From contig JAQFVV010012403.1 of the NCBI GenBank assembly GCA_028023455.1, positions 1,118,001 through 1,182,000 of the forward strand: a DNA stretch of 64,000 nucleotides, read 5' to 3'. Below are positions 22,106 to 33,515 of the stretch, piece after piece. Below the pieces are notes generated by a model. The model saw only the letters and a program-made list of their open reading frames with translations. It made no database searches and had not been told where the DNA came from. Source of the stretch: Epiperipatus broadwayi. Lineage: Eukaryota; Onychophora; Udeonychophora; Euonychophora; Peripatidae. Each line of letters opens with the position of its first letter. Positions within the stretch are counted from its first letter, which is position 1. A program made the translations under genes and the position numbers.

Positions 22106-22109
22106 TTGA

Positions 22110-23018
22110 CAAAAAAAAAACTAATTTTAAATGAACTATATAAAAAATTCAGAAATATAAAAATCTATAATTTTTTACCAATATTAAACTTAACTAATTT
22201 ACAAAATTAGTATGCAGATATTAACTCTATTCTAGAAGAGAGAATAAGTGACCCCCTACCCCCATCCATCTCCAGTTTTATATTGTTCCATCAACAATCC
22301 AATTTCAAAAAACATTTTAAAAGTAGGAAAAACCTTCTCTGTTGCTAATTATAAATTTGTATTAGCTTACATTGTGGTCATATGATATTACAAGTAATGT
22401 ACATACTAAGAAATATTTCAAATATGATAATAGATGCTTCTAACCCAAATTCGATCAATCTATGAAATTGGACTTTATGTCATAATAAATTTAATTAAAA
22501 AAATAAAAAAAACACAAAAGCTTTATTTATTTGAATGCAGTATATTTTTTCTGTATAAATTTATTAATAATTCAAACATCACATTTAATTTAAATCAACG
22601 CTATCCTCAGCTTTCTAAATACTTTTAAAATGACAAAATTTGTTTTTAGGTCAATTCTATGCATATGATTTTTAATAAAAACATCTCCAAATAAAAAAAC
22701 TAAATAAATTCTTTTGTTAGTTTACGCAACTTTCTCTAGAAGTTTTAATCTTAGATAAATTATATGTTCTTTTTAGAATAAAATAAATCAAAATTTGAAT
22801 TGAAAAATTAGATTTAGACAAATTTCACTCTAGGATCAGCTGATTAATTTTTTTATATGTATATATAGAAGTCAGCGAATAATTCAAAATTCTGATTGCT
22901 ATAAACATTTTATGACATTTATGAAAGAATGCTTAACATTTTTAAATTTAAAAAACAACAACGAAATGATAGCTTCTAGAGTAACATAGTATAAGCGTGT
23001 ATTAATGTATATGTTAAA
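22110..23018. other. Spacer, nothing recognised
   Basis: A+T-rich. No repeat family or gene seen. The 22650-23000 part has no repeat match within the window. Confidence 0.4.
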
Positions 23019-23102
23019 AATAATAGCCGAGAGGTCATCGCAAATGCCTTGCAAGCAAGTAGTTGGTTGCAGACGGTTGTGGATTCGTGTCCCGGCCGAT
23101 GC
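23019..23102 (+). repeat. tRNA-like element, decayed
   Basis: Shares GCCGAGAGGTCA, GCAAGCAAGT and GGATTCGTGTCCCGGCCGA with the other tRNA-like units. The loop CTTGCAA would give anticodon TGC. The 5' acceptor half is lost. It is followed by TATGACATATGG and an A-run, the tail also seen after the units at 34.95 and 38.78 kb. Confidence 0.6.
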
Positions 23103-23164
23103 TATGACATATGGAAAAAAAAAATTTAATACTCAAAGGAACTGGTCTTATGTGTTTGAAAAGA

Positions 23165-23585
23165 AAGAGTTTCAATAAAGATAACGTACCGCTTCTTAAA
23201 TATGGACTTGAGATTTGGTCTAATAAAAGAAAAACAATATAAATATTTCACACCACACAATAAAGCATGGAGAAATATATATATTGGGAGTTATAAAGTC
23301 GAATTGACAATCAAAATACATAGGCAAAAGGATAAACTGATATTTTTGACCTTATTGAAAGACTTAAAGGATTAAAATGCAGCTGAGTTGAATATATTAA
23401 TAGAAGAGGTGATATATAGATAAATGGTTGAATCTTACATTGGATTTGAAGAGAAAGTGAAAAAAATCTAGAAAGTGATGTGTCAGATATATGATTGAGA
23501 TGATGAAGGGTGCTTGAGTGAAATGGAATCAGTGAAACTGGTTATACTTGGAAGTCTTCATCCTGCAATAGATTAGTAATGATTA
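23165..23585 (+). pseudogene. RTE-type 3' fragment
   Basis: Broken reading frame for the C-terminal RTE region: KYGLEIWSNKR corresponds to TYGSETWSLNRR of the 43.2 kb copy, and DIFDLIERLKGLK to TDLIEKIKRLK. CTTCATCCTGCAATAGATTAG is the conserved DNA end. Many stops. Adjacent on the right to an opposite-strand SINE. Confidence 0.7.
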
Positions 23586-23790
23586 AATAGGATAAAATAT
23601 AGGGCATGTGGCTTTATTACTTGGGGAATTCATAAGAGGTTTGAGCACCAGACCTACAAGCACCAGAATTGATCCAGGGGCAGGGTCAAAGCATCGTCCG
23701 GGAAGTGAACCCGCAAACCCAGGACACTGCTTGTAAGGCCGCTGTGCAGACCACTCAACCACCAATGTACACAGAACACAATGCCTTAGT
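23583..23790 (-). mobile_element. tRNA-headed SINE (family E)
   Basis: Minus-strand element: a tRNA-like head (23768-23691, acceptor CATTGG against CGATG, anticodon loop CTTACAA) followed by a body with GATCAATTCTGGTGC, TCAAACCTCTTATGAA and a tail AATAAAGCCACATG. The same tail, TTTATGAACT..AATAAAG, closes the elements at 48.6-48.9 and 62.3 kb. The structure of tRNA head, unrelated body and AATAAA-containing end is that of a SINE. The 78-codon open frame across it is a by-product. Confidence 0.75.
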
Positions 23791-23799
23791 AAAATGCCT

Positions 23800-25425
23800 A
23801 TAACTATGATATTTACCATACTTATTAATATAATGATTTTATAACAAAAACTTTAAACTTAAAATGATTTGTAATGTATTTAACTTTAGAATATGATAGT
23901 AGAATCCCGTATTTTACAAATACATTATCGAGTAAAGAACATGTTCAATTTGTAATTTCTTTAAAATTTGAATTAGAAGTTATACTTTAAAGTTTATTAT
24001 TTCTCTATTGCCAATATTTTACAATTATACAAAATGTGTTAAAATCTAGCAGAAATATTTTGAAATTAAAACCACTACTAAAAATGGATAAAAGCCTTTT
24101 TTACTTTAATTAAGAATTGTGCTATGAAATCATCTGCCTCTATATGGTTATATATCTCATGACTGACTTATCATGTTTGTGGTTGCTTTTTGTTACTATC
24201 AATATTTTTGGAAGATCACCTGATAATCAATATCACTTAAGTAGTTTTAAAGTGATTCAAAAAATAGAATACTGTATACCAGCATATCAATTCCTTTTAT
24301 TTAATCATTACAGATGTCTTGTTTTCTTAATACGTAGGTTTTATTTTATGAATATCTTTATTGTTTTAAAAGTTTTTTTAGTATAGGAGTGTTCACATTT
24401 TGGAAATCCAGTGTTCTATCTCAAAAACATAACAGGTATTAGGGTTTCTGTCATCAAAAATACCATTTGGTCATTGTCAGCAACAGTTTGCTTTTTGATA
24501 TTTTTATGATCTTACATAACAATAGTAAATACAACTCTTCAAGTAGATCACTGTATGAAAAAAAGGCTTTTACAATCAACTTCTCATACAAGAAGAGTAA
24601 AAGAAAAGACTCTACTCAACAACCTTGGCTATAGCTAAGTGGTGAGAGTTTCAAATTTTTGGTTATTAATTTCCTTTCCAGCTAAGAATCACTATATCAC
24701 CATTTACTGACTAATATTAGTTGGGTCAGCAATGGAATGAATAGGTAAAAAAATAAGCTTGTTGAAATAAATTTTCAAGTTTATTCAAGTAGATTTTAAA
24801 CCTATTTTTGGATACAATATAAATATGTTATCATTGCACCCAAATTCTTAAGAGTCAATGTAATTTAAAACATGAAAAATTAATTATTGTTGCATTTTCT
24901 GTTTTAAATAATCTTAATATTATGAAGTATAATTATGTCTATTTATTCATTAATTGGAATCAAAAGTAATTTTAATCTATTTTAATATAAATTACAACAA
25001 TTCTATCACTGAAATATAATAATCTATATGCAGTAATGAGTAAGTATCAATAATATTAAATATAAGCTTAAAAAGAATTAACTATAGAAGTTTATATTTC
25101 CTTTTTTATTTTAAGCATGATTGAGCAGGCTTCCTATGGGCTACCCTGCAAATAGCATGCATTAGCATGTGAAATAATTTATCCTCATGGAAACCAGATT
25201 TCATTTTGATAAACTACTTATTAAAATCAGCAAATTCTTAAAATATGCAATAAAATTATTACCATGGTCTCCAGAAGTGTTATGGAAAATTGCTGTATTA
25301 GAATCTCAGAAGTGAGGGACCTAGACTCCAAAATTGACAAATTACTACATGATCTTGACAACCATGCAACACTTCATGTGACAGTATGCCTGCCTCCTTT
25401 AAAGTAATCTTCAATAAATGTCTTA
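23800..25425. other. A+T-rich spacer
   Basis: No repeat family recognised. The 89-codon open frame 24117-24386 (plus) has a hydrophobic, A+T-driven composition and no recognised domain, and is not called as a gene. From 25265 the text may include the far 5' end of the LINE remnant that follows. Confidence 0.4.
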
Positions 25426-25429
25426 TATT

Positions 25430-26245
25430 GAAGATAGTTCAAATGTTATTACTATCATTCCCATTCTCCCCCATAAAAACTGGACTGACCTTTCTCTTCC
25501 ACATCTTCCTATATCTTCTATATTTATAGGAGATTTCAATTCTCAAGATAGTCTTTGTTGATATGGAAAGCAGGATCAAAGAAAGTTGTCAACTTTTAGA
25601 ATAATGGGAAACACTTTATTTGAATTGTAAATGACAGAATCTTTTTTTTTTAGGCAGATGACCAACAAAAACAACTCTGTATTTATGTTTTGCTTTGATA
25701 AAAATGGTTTATCATTACCTGTTGAATATTGTTACTAGATAACTTCATTCATAACCAACATAAACCATGTTTAACATTCTTTGAAACCATATTTCTAAAG
25801 TTAAAAGATGGAATTTAAGAAAAGCTAACTGGAGCAGATATATTGGACATTTTGAACATATTATTAAAAAAAAGCTCTCTAATTATCTCTTGTTATAATA
25901 GGTTTAAAAAACTCATATTAATGGTTGCTAGGATACTGTAAACAATTTATTCTAGATTGAAATTAAGCCAGCAGTAATTTTGTAACCAGTTTTTTGTTTA
26001 TTGAAGCTGCAGAAATTGATGACAAACTTATGACATCATTTGATGATGCTAATAAAGTTGTAAAGTTATCATAGAAAATCAAAATTTTTACAAGATCTAG
26101 TCGAAATAACCTCTTTTTTTATGAAGCTTGGTGGATATAAAAATACTTTTTTAAAAACCACTACTGTCATTATTAATGAGACTACGTATCAGACTTCTTA
26201 TCACAACAGATGATGTGTGCTGGGATAAGCTATGAAAACATTATC
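25430..26245 (+). pseudogene. LINE endonuclease-domain remnant
   Basis: Broken plus-strand frame. IFIGDFNSQDSLCWYGKQ (GGAGATTTCAAT at 25529-25540) is the conserved GDFN box of the exonuclease-endonuclease-phosphatase domain of non-LTR retrotransposons. After it come shifted pieces KVKRWNLRKANWSRYIGHFE (the KWN-F-KANW-F block) and YEAWWI (PWW-like block), in the usual order. Numerous stops and small indels show an old copy. Clade is likely Jockey/CR1-like by the order of blocks, but this is not certain. The RT part is absent. Confidence 0.75.
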
Positions 26246-27540
26246 TTAAAAGAGTTTATTGGCTAATTATTTTACCATGATGTCGTAAGTGATGTTTGAT
26301 TGGATGGTTTATTTAATTGTTGTTTAGATCAGTTAATTATGTAGTACTTTCAGTTTATCAATATTCACGTTTAGATTAAAGAAGTATAGCACTGTATCTT
26401 AAGCCTATATTTATATAATGCTATAACAGTGATTTTAACTTTACTTTTGTAAATTTATTGCAGTTCTGTACTGATTTACATAATATATATATACACACAA
26501 GCTATATATATATATATATATATATTCCAATAAAGTTAAATGTAAGACTATGTAGAAAATGATGCACTATTATTTTTTAAACATGACTAACAATATTTTA
26601 CAAAAAGTTTTTTTTTTAGTTTTGCAAAACAGTTTTCAATTTTTTTTTCTGTCTCTTAGCAAAATGATATTAATGACAGAACTCTCATCAGTGAAGCTCA
26701 AATATTCTCAACACTCTACTTCTAATAGTAATTGTATTTGGACAGAGAATCAAACAGCATGACAAAAATAAGATAGATTCTTATTATTAATAATCTCATA
26801 TTGTCATTCAAACTGAAAAGTGTGACATGATTTAAGACTATGTTCTGAAAATCTTTGGCGGGTTATTGAATTATAAACACAAATCTCTAGGATAAAGTTA
26901 ACCCACAATTTTTTTATATACATTATGACTTAATTTGTTTTTATATGTGTTTGCATATTTATATATTCTTACATAATCATATATTCAAAAAATTGTATAA
27001 TGTTAAGGAGATCTTAAAGATGAGAAGGACTTCTTGTTGATATAAGTCTAGACATTGGGATGCTTATAAAAATTACGTTAAGAGAAAAAGGGCTTGGAAT
27101 GGCAAACTATCACTTAACAAATCACCTGTCATTATTTATCACTGCATTGATATTCAGTCTTCCTTCCCATAGATAGAAATCATAGATGATAATAAAAAAT
27201 ATATAAATTACATATAACAAATTACTCATCTCTTCACCTCACATAGTATATCATAAATGAGAGTTTCCTATTCTAGCAGCATCTATAGTAAACACAGGTA
27301 ATCAGTGATTTCCAGATATGGTGCCTTTAAATTTCCATTTGCAGATGACTTTTGCCTTTATGACGAGGTTTGGATTCAAAGCTGAAAGTAGTGCATCTAG
27401 CAATCACATTTAATTACATTATACTATTCAATCTAATATCAACAAATAAAAAATCCTTCTCCTTTTTCTTTTCAAAAACTTTATTTTTTTATCTCAATAC
27501 TGAACATATATATATACATTTATATACAAAACTCCAACAT
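26246..27540. other. A+T-rich spacer
   Basis: Contains an AT microsatellite at 26486-26525 (broken by CACACAAGC). No gene. The open frame 26559-26762 (67 codons) has no domain. Confidence 0.45.
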
Positions 27541-27544
27541 TTCA

Positions 27545-27632
27545 ACTGTTTTATCTCATACAGTCATTTTCAATCTAAAAGCCTAAAATTTAAAACACCC
27601 TAATGTTTGAAAGTGAGTCAGCTTTCCAAAGC

Positions 27633-27675
<43 letters not shown>

Positions 27676-27676
27676 C

Positions 27677-27712
<36 letters not shown>

Positions 27713-27916
27713 GATTCCAAAAACCTATTTTAACTTCATATTACTATTCAAGGTAAAAGCTGAAATTCAAAACATCCTAAGGTTTGAAACCTATCAGCAT
27801 TTCAAAACAGTTATCTAGAACTGACTCCAGGTTCCAATTTGATCTCATTTTATTACACAAGCTAAAGTTTAAAACTCAAAACACTCTGAGGCTTGAACCT
27901 AAATCAGCCTTCCAAA

Positions 27917-27979
<63 letters not shown>

Positions 27980-28075
27980 TGTGACTCCAGAAATAGACTT
28001 TTAACCCATTTTACAATTGAAAGTAAAATCCTAAAATTCATAACAACCTAGGAGATTTTGAATTCCAATCTTCAT
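27545..28075. repeat. Family H minisatellite interrupted by (AT)n
   Basis: Four diverged direct units share AAAACACCCTAAGGTTTGAA-like words (27591, 27768, 27881, 28040), TTTTACTATTCAAG..AAAGC, and CAGC.TTCCAAAGC. The unit is about 100-115 bases where uninterrupted. In two units a long (AT)n run is inserted at the same point, after TTCCAAAGC. A diverged fifth unit lies at 45.92-46.0 kb (TTTTACTATTCAAGCTAACA, ACACTCTAAGGTTTTGAACT). Confidence 0.75.
27635..27716. repeat. (AT)n with central palindrome
   Basis: About 75 bases of alternating A and T, broken only by CAGAT, and ended by ATCTGATT, so that ATCAGAT and ATCTGAT bracket the second half. Likely to extrude or fold as DNA. A 60-base (AT)n lies at 27919-27977. 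Confidence 0.85.
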
Positions 28076-28859
28076 AGTTAAAAGCCAGAAATCACTTTGG
28101 GTATGAGAATTTTTCAAGTTACACTTAATCAACCTAAGTTACCAATAGTAGAAGCAAAAAATTATATTGGATTAAGACAAGAGAATTAGATATATAAAAT
28201 AATATACAAACATTGCTCAAAAATATTTTAAAAGAGTAATTAATAATAATTACATAAATTACAAAAAATATATATTTGCAAAAAAAAAATTATATACTAA
28301 ACACAATAATCACTAATTTTTAAATAAATCACCATAGGTATGAAAATGTTTTTAAAACATTTGATTACATTGCTAATGAATTGAGAAACAAATGCAATTG
28401 TGCATATATATTTTTTGATGTATAAATTATCTCACTCAAATCCGAGATGACACATATATCAGCAAGTATAAGCAAATAAGAAAAGATATAAAAATGACTG
28501 TGGAGCCGCAAACTATGCTGTATCTAATCACATAATTTCAAATCCTATTCAAAGAAAAAATGCAAACAAACAAAAAAACCTTTAAAAGTCATAAATTTTG
28601 TAAATTTTCAAATAATCATTTTTCCTTTCTGAGAACTATCTGATTAATTTTTTTTAAAAAGTAAAAATTGTAAATAAATTTGAATTATGCCAGCAGAAAT
28701 TTGAATTGTGCCAGCAGAAATTTTTCTATTTCAGAGCACCAACATAAAATGATGATGATGATATTCATTGATAAAATGTCTCCAGTTTACATTAAAAAAC
28801 ATACATTTTATCTCTCATTTATTATCCTTTCCGAATTTTATATACAGGATCTCCCATAA
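28076..28859. other. A+T-rich spacer
   Basis: No feature recognised. A small local duplication, GCCAGCAGAAATTTGAATTG, occurs at 28690-28725. Confidence 0.45.
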
Positions 28860-28991
28860 TAAAATATTTTTTTAAGGGTAATGCTGAAAGTATTAGAATA
28901 CAGAAAGTAATCAAACTTCCATACCAGCACCATTAAACAAGATATTCAAAGTGCCCCCAGCCACAAGATAAAGTTTTTAATAAAATAAGAA
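28860..28991. mobile_element. Family D left arm, split by family T
   Basis: ACTTCCATACCAGCACCATT, AAACAAGATATTCAAAGTGCC, CAGCCACAAGATAAAG and AAATAAGAACA follow the order of the D units at 11.3 kb. The matching opposite arm is found at 29575-29745 (CTTTTTGACTGGGAGGGAG, GCAGTTTTAACATCTTG, GGTTTGATTATCTTCTATA). The two arms form a foldback element with family T inserted near its centre. Confidence 0.75.
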
Positions 28992-29574
28992 CATGGTCAG
29001 GGGTTTGGGGGGGCTCCTGACAGAGATATTTTAAATGCAAGCTCTGGCTAAGCATTCATCACAAAGCTTGTTGAGGAATTGGCAATCCTCACTGTTTATA
29101 ACATTACAAGCTTAAGAGATAGGGTCATGTGATCTATGACTCTTATTTTGACTATTTATAATCTCTGCCATAAGTCTTATGCAATTTTATATTGCTAAGA
29201 CTACTAATATATGGTATGGCTAAAGATCTATCAGCCCCATATAGCTATTTGAGTTAGATAGCTTGGTTTGAAGACCTGAAGATTTCTGAAAATTTCAGAT
29301 TTTCCACTCAATAGATAACTTTTAGATAAGTGCTTGGCTTTGTGTTGGTATTTTTAGATCTAGTGTCCGAATCTATCCTGACATCTCTCTGAGGAGTGCC
29401 AAAAGCATGAAACCATGGTCAGGGGTTTGTGGAGCATTCCTGACAGAGATATTTTAAGTGCTGGCTCTGGCTAAGCATTTATCACAAAGCTTGTAGAGGA
29501 ATTGGCAATCCTCATTGTTTATAACTTACAAGCTTAAGAGATAGGGTCATGTGATCTATGACTCTTATTTTGAT
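28992..29574 (+). mobile_element. Family T tandem: retrozyme-like repeat, 422-bp unit
   Basis: Direct repeat: CATGGTCAGGGGTTTG starts at 28992 and again at 29414, and the following 150 bases are near-identical in both (GACAGAGATATTTTAA, CTCTGGCTAAGCATT, GATAGGGTCATGTGATCTAT). One complete unit (28999-29420) and a partial second unit (29421-29573) are present. The unit is bounded at both ends by the ribozyme cleavage position CATGGTC/AGGGG. The hammerhead core sits at the end of the first unit. There is no coding capacity. This layout is that of non-autonomous HHR elements (retrozymes), where self-cleavage of a tandem transcript frees monomers for circularisation. Whether it is still mobile is unknown. 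Confidence 0.8.
29383..29426 (+). ncRNA. Hammerhead ribozyme, family T, complete
   Basis: Helix I ATCTCT (29383-29388) pairs with AGGGGT (29421-29426): six pairs, two of them G.U. Core CTGAGGA (29389-29395; position 7 is variable in hammerheads). Helix II GTGC (29396-29399), loop CAAAA, GCAT (29405-29408), four pairs with one G.U. GAAA (29409-29412). Helix III is the palindrome ACCATGGT formed by A15.1, CC, AT, GG and U16.1. Cleavage base C17 at 29420. All invariant bases are present. The short palindromic helix III suggests action as a dimer, as in other type I hammerheads of repeats. Structure is predicted by eye; cleavage is inferred. Confidence 0.82.
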
Positions 29575-29745
29575 TAAGAAAAAGGTCATTCTTATTTTCT
29601 TAAAGACTTTATCTTTTTGACTGGGAGGGAGAGTTCCCTTGCAGTTTTAACATCTTGTTTAACAGTGCTGGTGTGGAGGTTTGATTATCTTCTATATAGT
29701 TACAATTTAAACAATGCACTTGTAAAATTTATAGATTATGGAATT
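29575..29745. mobile_element. Family D right arm, split by family T
   Basis: Second arm of the foldback described at 28860, with the outer end ATAGTTACAATTTAAAC, GCACTTGTAAAATTTAT shared by the D units at 12060-12130 and 12395-12440. Confidence 0.75.
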
Positions 29746-29964
29746 TTAGAATGTATTTACTGATTTAAAACATTAAAATAGTTAGAGAAAACATAATTTA
29801 TGATAAAGACACAAGTCTATTATGTTTTTGTAGGAAAAAAAATAATTGAAAAAAAAAATACCCAGAATATAGGATGAAAGTTAGACATTTTGTTATTTAC
29901 CTTATTTAAAAAATAAAAACATTGTATTTTTTTTTCATATTCTTATTACTTTAGTGAATACATT

Positions 29965-30205
29965 AATAAACACAAATTAATATTTACTAAGGCAATAAAC
30001 CTCAAATCATGTGCACTTGAAAATGCAAAGATAGGAACCTACTTTCTATATAAAGAAGTGAAGTGGTTAGATCTTCCACGGCATAAGCTTGTGGTTAAGA
30101 CCTGTAGAGGTCCCTATCTTCATATTTTCAAGCACACATGATTTGAGATTTATTGCCTTAGTAAATATTACTTATGTAATCAATGTGCTTTAAATAAATT
30201 TATAA
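29965..30205. mobile_element. Family F hairpin element
   Basis: Inverted arms of about 60 bases: TTTACTAAGGCAATAAACCT on the left against the complement ending ATTGCCTTAGTAAATATT on the right. Next to them CAAATCATGTGCACTTGAAAA faces TTTTCAAGCACACATGATTTG. The loop region holds GTGGTTAAGACCTGTAGAGG. A single arm with its loop occurs at 16.95-17.09 kb. MITE-like. Confidence 0.82.
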
Positions 30206-30599
30206 ACACAAATTAAGTAAAATATATGAAAAGGTGACTCCTCATTTTATTATTAATAACTAAATTATTATTTTTTTAAAATTTTGTTTACACTATAACT
30301 TTAATTTATAGTATTACTTCAAATATAAGATGCCCCCGAATTTAAGATGCAATAGAATTTTAAGCTCAGAAAATTGGATAAAAAATTTAAAAAATGATTT
30401 TATTGAAAAATAAAATAGGAACTAATATAAATACAAGAAACTCACCTAACTTATTGCAAATCTTCTTCAGACAAACTTTCACTTACTGCAATTTCACTTT
30501 CATAGTATTATACAGACACAGTATATTTGATTTTAAATGAGTGTGTGTATATGTGTAGCTTTTATTTTGATTTATTTTTCCATTCTGATTCATATGATA
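30206..30599. other. Spacer, possible Merlin 5' flank
   Basis: AAATATAAGATGCCCCCGAA and TTTAAGATGCAATAG (30320-30355) are unique here and may belong to the terminal part of the Merlin element that follows, but this is not shown. The 83-codon frame (30527-30778) overlaps the start of the Merlin remnant. Confidence 0.4.
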
Positions 30600-31460
30600 T
30601 CTTTTTTTATTTTTTGTTACAGCAAAAAATGATCAAAATTTGGGATTTATTGACTATTAAGATTAATGTAGTTCACTACTTTAAAAAAAAAAAGGAATCC
30701 TGCAATCGGAAAAAATGTGCCAAACAACCATGCTATGGCCCTTTACATACACAGTTCATACAAATAATGATGTTGTAATGTTTGAGGTTGTAATAGTAAA
30801 GAAGGGTCTTTGTAAAGGAATGTGGTTGGAGGGTTCCAGAATTACAATTCAGATGGTGCTATATTTCATTTACAGCTGAGCTCACAAATTAACATCGATA
30901 GAATAGTGAAAGTCATAGCTGGATTTATCAGATGAAACATAATAGACTAGAACTATATGTGGAAATTTCAAGCCATTGATGATGTTTGTCTGAGAAAAAC
31001 ATAAAATTGGACATTCTAACAAAGTAGTTGAAAGTGACAAGACTCTTTTCACCAAAAGAAAAAATCAAGCCAGATGAATACTTCCAGAACAGTAGAGGTT
31101 TAGTGGCTTGTTCGGGAATAATGACAGTTTCATCTTAGAAAATGATGATAGAACAACAGTAACTGTGATGGAAGCCATCAAACAAAATGTGGAAGAGCAT
31201 TTGACAATTTATTCTGACTCTTGGAAAGCATAAATGTCAGGAACTATGATCTACCACTATGAACATTTTTGTGTGACCATAAATATAACTTTGTGAATCC
31301 AAAAACTGGTTTTCACAATCAGAACATTGAAAGATTTTGGGGTTCTGAGAAATGGCATAATAAACAGAAACAGCCTGCTGGCACCTAGATTCATATTTGG
31401 TGGAATTTATGTGGTGGATACTGCTTTCTTTGCATTGTGGACGATATAAAAAAAATCAGG
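30600..31460 (+). pseudogene. Merlin-type (IS1595/ISXO2-like DDE) transposase remnant
   Basis: Frames broken by stops and one frameshift still show the DDE_Tnp_IS1595 domain in order. VVESDKTLFTKRK holds the first catalytic Asp (31035-31037). After two stops, DRTTVTVMEAIKQNVEEHLT leads to IYSDSWKA with the second Asp (31216-31218). In the next frame, YNFVNPKTGFHNQNIERFWG holds the catalytic Glu (31329-31331), followed by SEKWHNKQKQPAGT. The QNIER.WG motif and the spacing fit this family. In animals the domain defines Merlin DNA transposons. The N-terminal part (30600-31000) is only loosely traceable. Inactive. A second, more decayed copy lies at 54.7-55.3 kb. Confidence 0.87.
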
Positions 31461-33240
31461 CCACTACATTGAGTCCATTTTAATAAAAATTTAATAAATT
31501 TATTTTATGTTTTAATAAAAGTGTACTAATTTTATTTTTTTTAACAAAATACATTTAGTTAGTAACATTTCTTGATCAAAATTCTGTGCAGGCATTATAT
31601 TGCATAAACACATGATGTTTAAATCTCCATTTTGTAGTATCTGACACAGATGTAAGGAACATACAATTAAAATAAAGTAGTAATGTTCTGAGAACTTCTG
31701 CAGAGAGATAAATGATTGTTTCATCATGATTATACATACATGGTAAGAATGTTTTAATTTTAAATGATTGAATAAATGTAGTATTTTTTTTTTTTTTGAT
31801 TTTGCTTATGTAGTATTATTTTTTGGTAATTTTGCTTAAGAGATTGCTTTGTAATTTGTTGGCAGTCTTAATATTTTTTAATTTTAAATAAAATTTGGAA
31901 TTGTTGGTCATGTTTGTGATGGAAAAATACTATACCTTATGAGGAGGTTGGGGAGGAGTGTCTGTGTTTAAAAATATTTTTAATTTTAAGTAAAATTTGG
32001 GAATTGCTGGCAGTGTTTGCAATGGCAAAATGCAGTATACTGTGCAGGGAAAGGGATGGCTGTGACAGCACGAAGTGCTGTTTTAAAAACACAACTATTG
32101 GTTTTTATTTAATATCATAATGTTATTTTATTATTTTTGTGTGCAAATTTATACTTTTAGTATTATTAAAAATGTACTATTTCAGGTTTAGTCTGGTGTG
32201 ACTAGTGTTATGTATTAGAGCGGCTATACCTTTCACATACATATCAGTCTACCAATAACATTCTAAATCTTGCAAAAATCTCATGAAATAACATGTACAC
32301 ATGGTCTACTTTGATAAATTTATCACTTAAGTTTGTCAGAAGTTCCAGCAAACATGTTATTTGATGAGATCACAAGATTAGAAAGTTATCAGTAGAGTGA
32401 TACAAATATGAAAAGATATAGCAGATCTAACCTGTGAGTATCCTAATCTCTATAAACAGATGTAATTATTGTGATATTAAAATTATATACATCAATTTCA
32501 ATCACTGTGGTCAAGTTGCAAACTTTAGTGTCTGTATATATATATATTGGACCATAAATAAAGGCGGTATTGATGTTTGTCATTGATATCAGGATTGTCT
32601 AAATGTTGAATAATTTAATTACTTAAAAACCCATTTAGCCTTGATCATTATTATACTTATTATTTAAGTAATCCTTCAGGTGCAATTTGAAAATTATAAT
32701 TGTAGTTTGCAAGGTTATAATAGATTATTTATTTGTCTGCATTTAGAACAGATTATCTTTACCTGTTTAAGGAGGTTTATTAAAAAAAACACCTTTGTAT
32801 CAATAATTTTAATCTCTGTGGTGAAGTTGTAATATTTAGTGCTTATATAAATATATTGGACTTTAAATGAAGGTGGGATTTCACCTTTATTGTTAAAAGA
32901 AGGTTTTTATTGATATTGGAATTGTCTAAGTATTGACTGATTTTAATGATACAAGTATGTAACATTTTGCACAAATAACTATGATGAAGTTTTATGGTGT
33001 TAAAATGTAAAATACAATATCTAAATGACATTAAATTAATTACATGTAATTTTAAATACATGGGATCATACTTTACATGTGAATTACAAAATTAATATAT
33101 TTTTTACAAACTTCTAAACATTTTTTGTTATATATTTTTGGACAAGTAAATAGGTATATTAAGACAATCAATATTCCAGATCCAGTGTGCTTGAATTTAT
33201 TTACAATTAAAATAAGATTTGAAATACAGTCATTCTTATA
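31461..33240. other. A+T-rich spacer
   Basis: No gene. 31860-32060 holds a local duplication (TTTTTAATTTTAA.TAAAATTTGG, GTTTG.GATGG.AAAATAC). 32500-32650 and 32800-32960 share TTTAGTG.CT.TATA, TATTGGAC..TAAAT.AAGG and ATTGTCTAA.T.TTGA, a diverged direct repeat of about 310-340 bases. Open frames of 71-72 codons show no domain. Confidence 0.5.
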
Positions 33241-33244
33241 ACTG

Positions 33245-33515
33245 GAACTTAATTTTAAATATAGGGGATTTGAACTCAGACTTTCAAGCAACCTTCAACT
33301 ATCCACACTATCTCATACTACTGATACACATAACAACACACATGCAGAAAAGATAAATAATCATCAATATACTACCAATATAAATAATCACCAATATCCA
33401 TATTTCATATATTTTTTATCTTTTCTGGGTGTGTAGTCATGTGTATCAATAGTAGGAGATAGTGCAGATAGTTGAAGGTTGCTTGAAAGTCTGAGTTCAA
33501 ATCTCTTATATTTAC
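33245..33515. mobile_element. Family G foldback, ribozyme deleted
   Basis: Inverted arms: GATTTGAACTCAGACTTTCA on the left against TGAAAGTCTGAGTTCAAATC on the right, with AGCAACCTTCAACTATC facing GATAGTTGAAGGTTGCT. The family G words GATAAATAATCA and AATAATCACCAATAT are near the centre, but the CTGATGA part is missing. The tail word GAGTTCAAATC is B-box-like. A rearranged pair of G tails. Confidence 0.78.
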
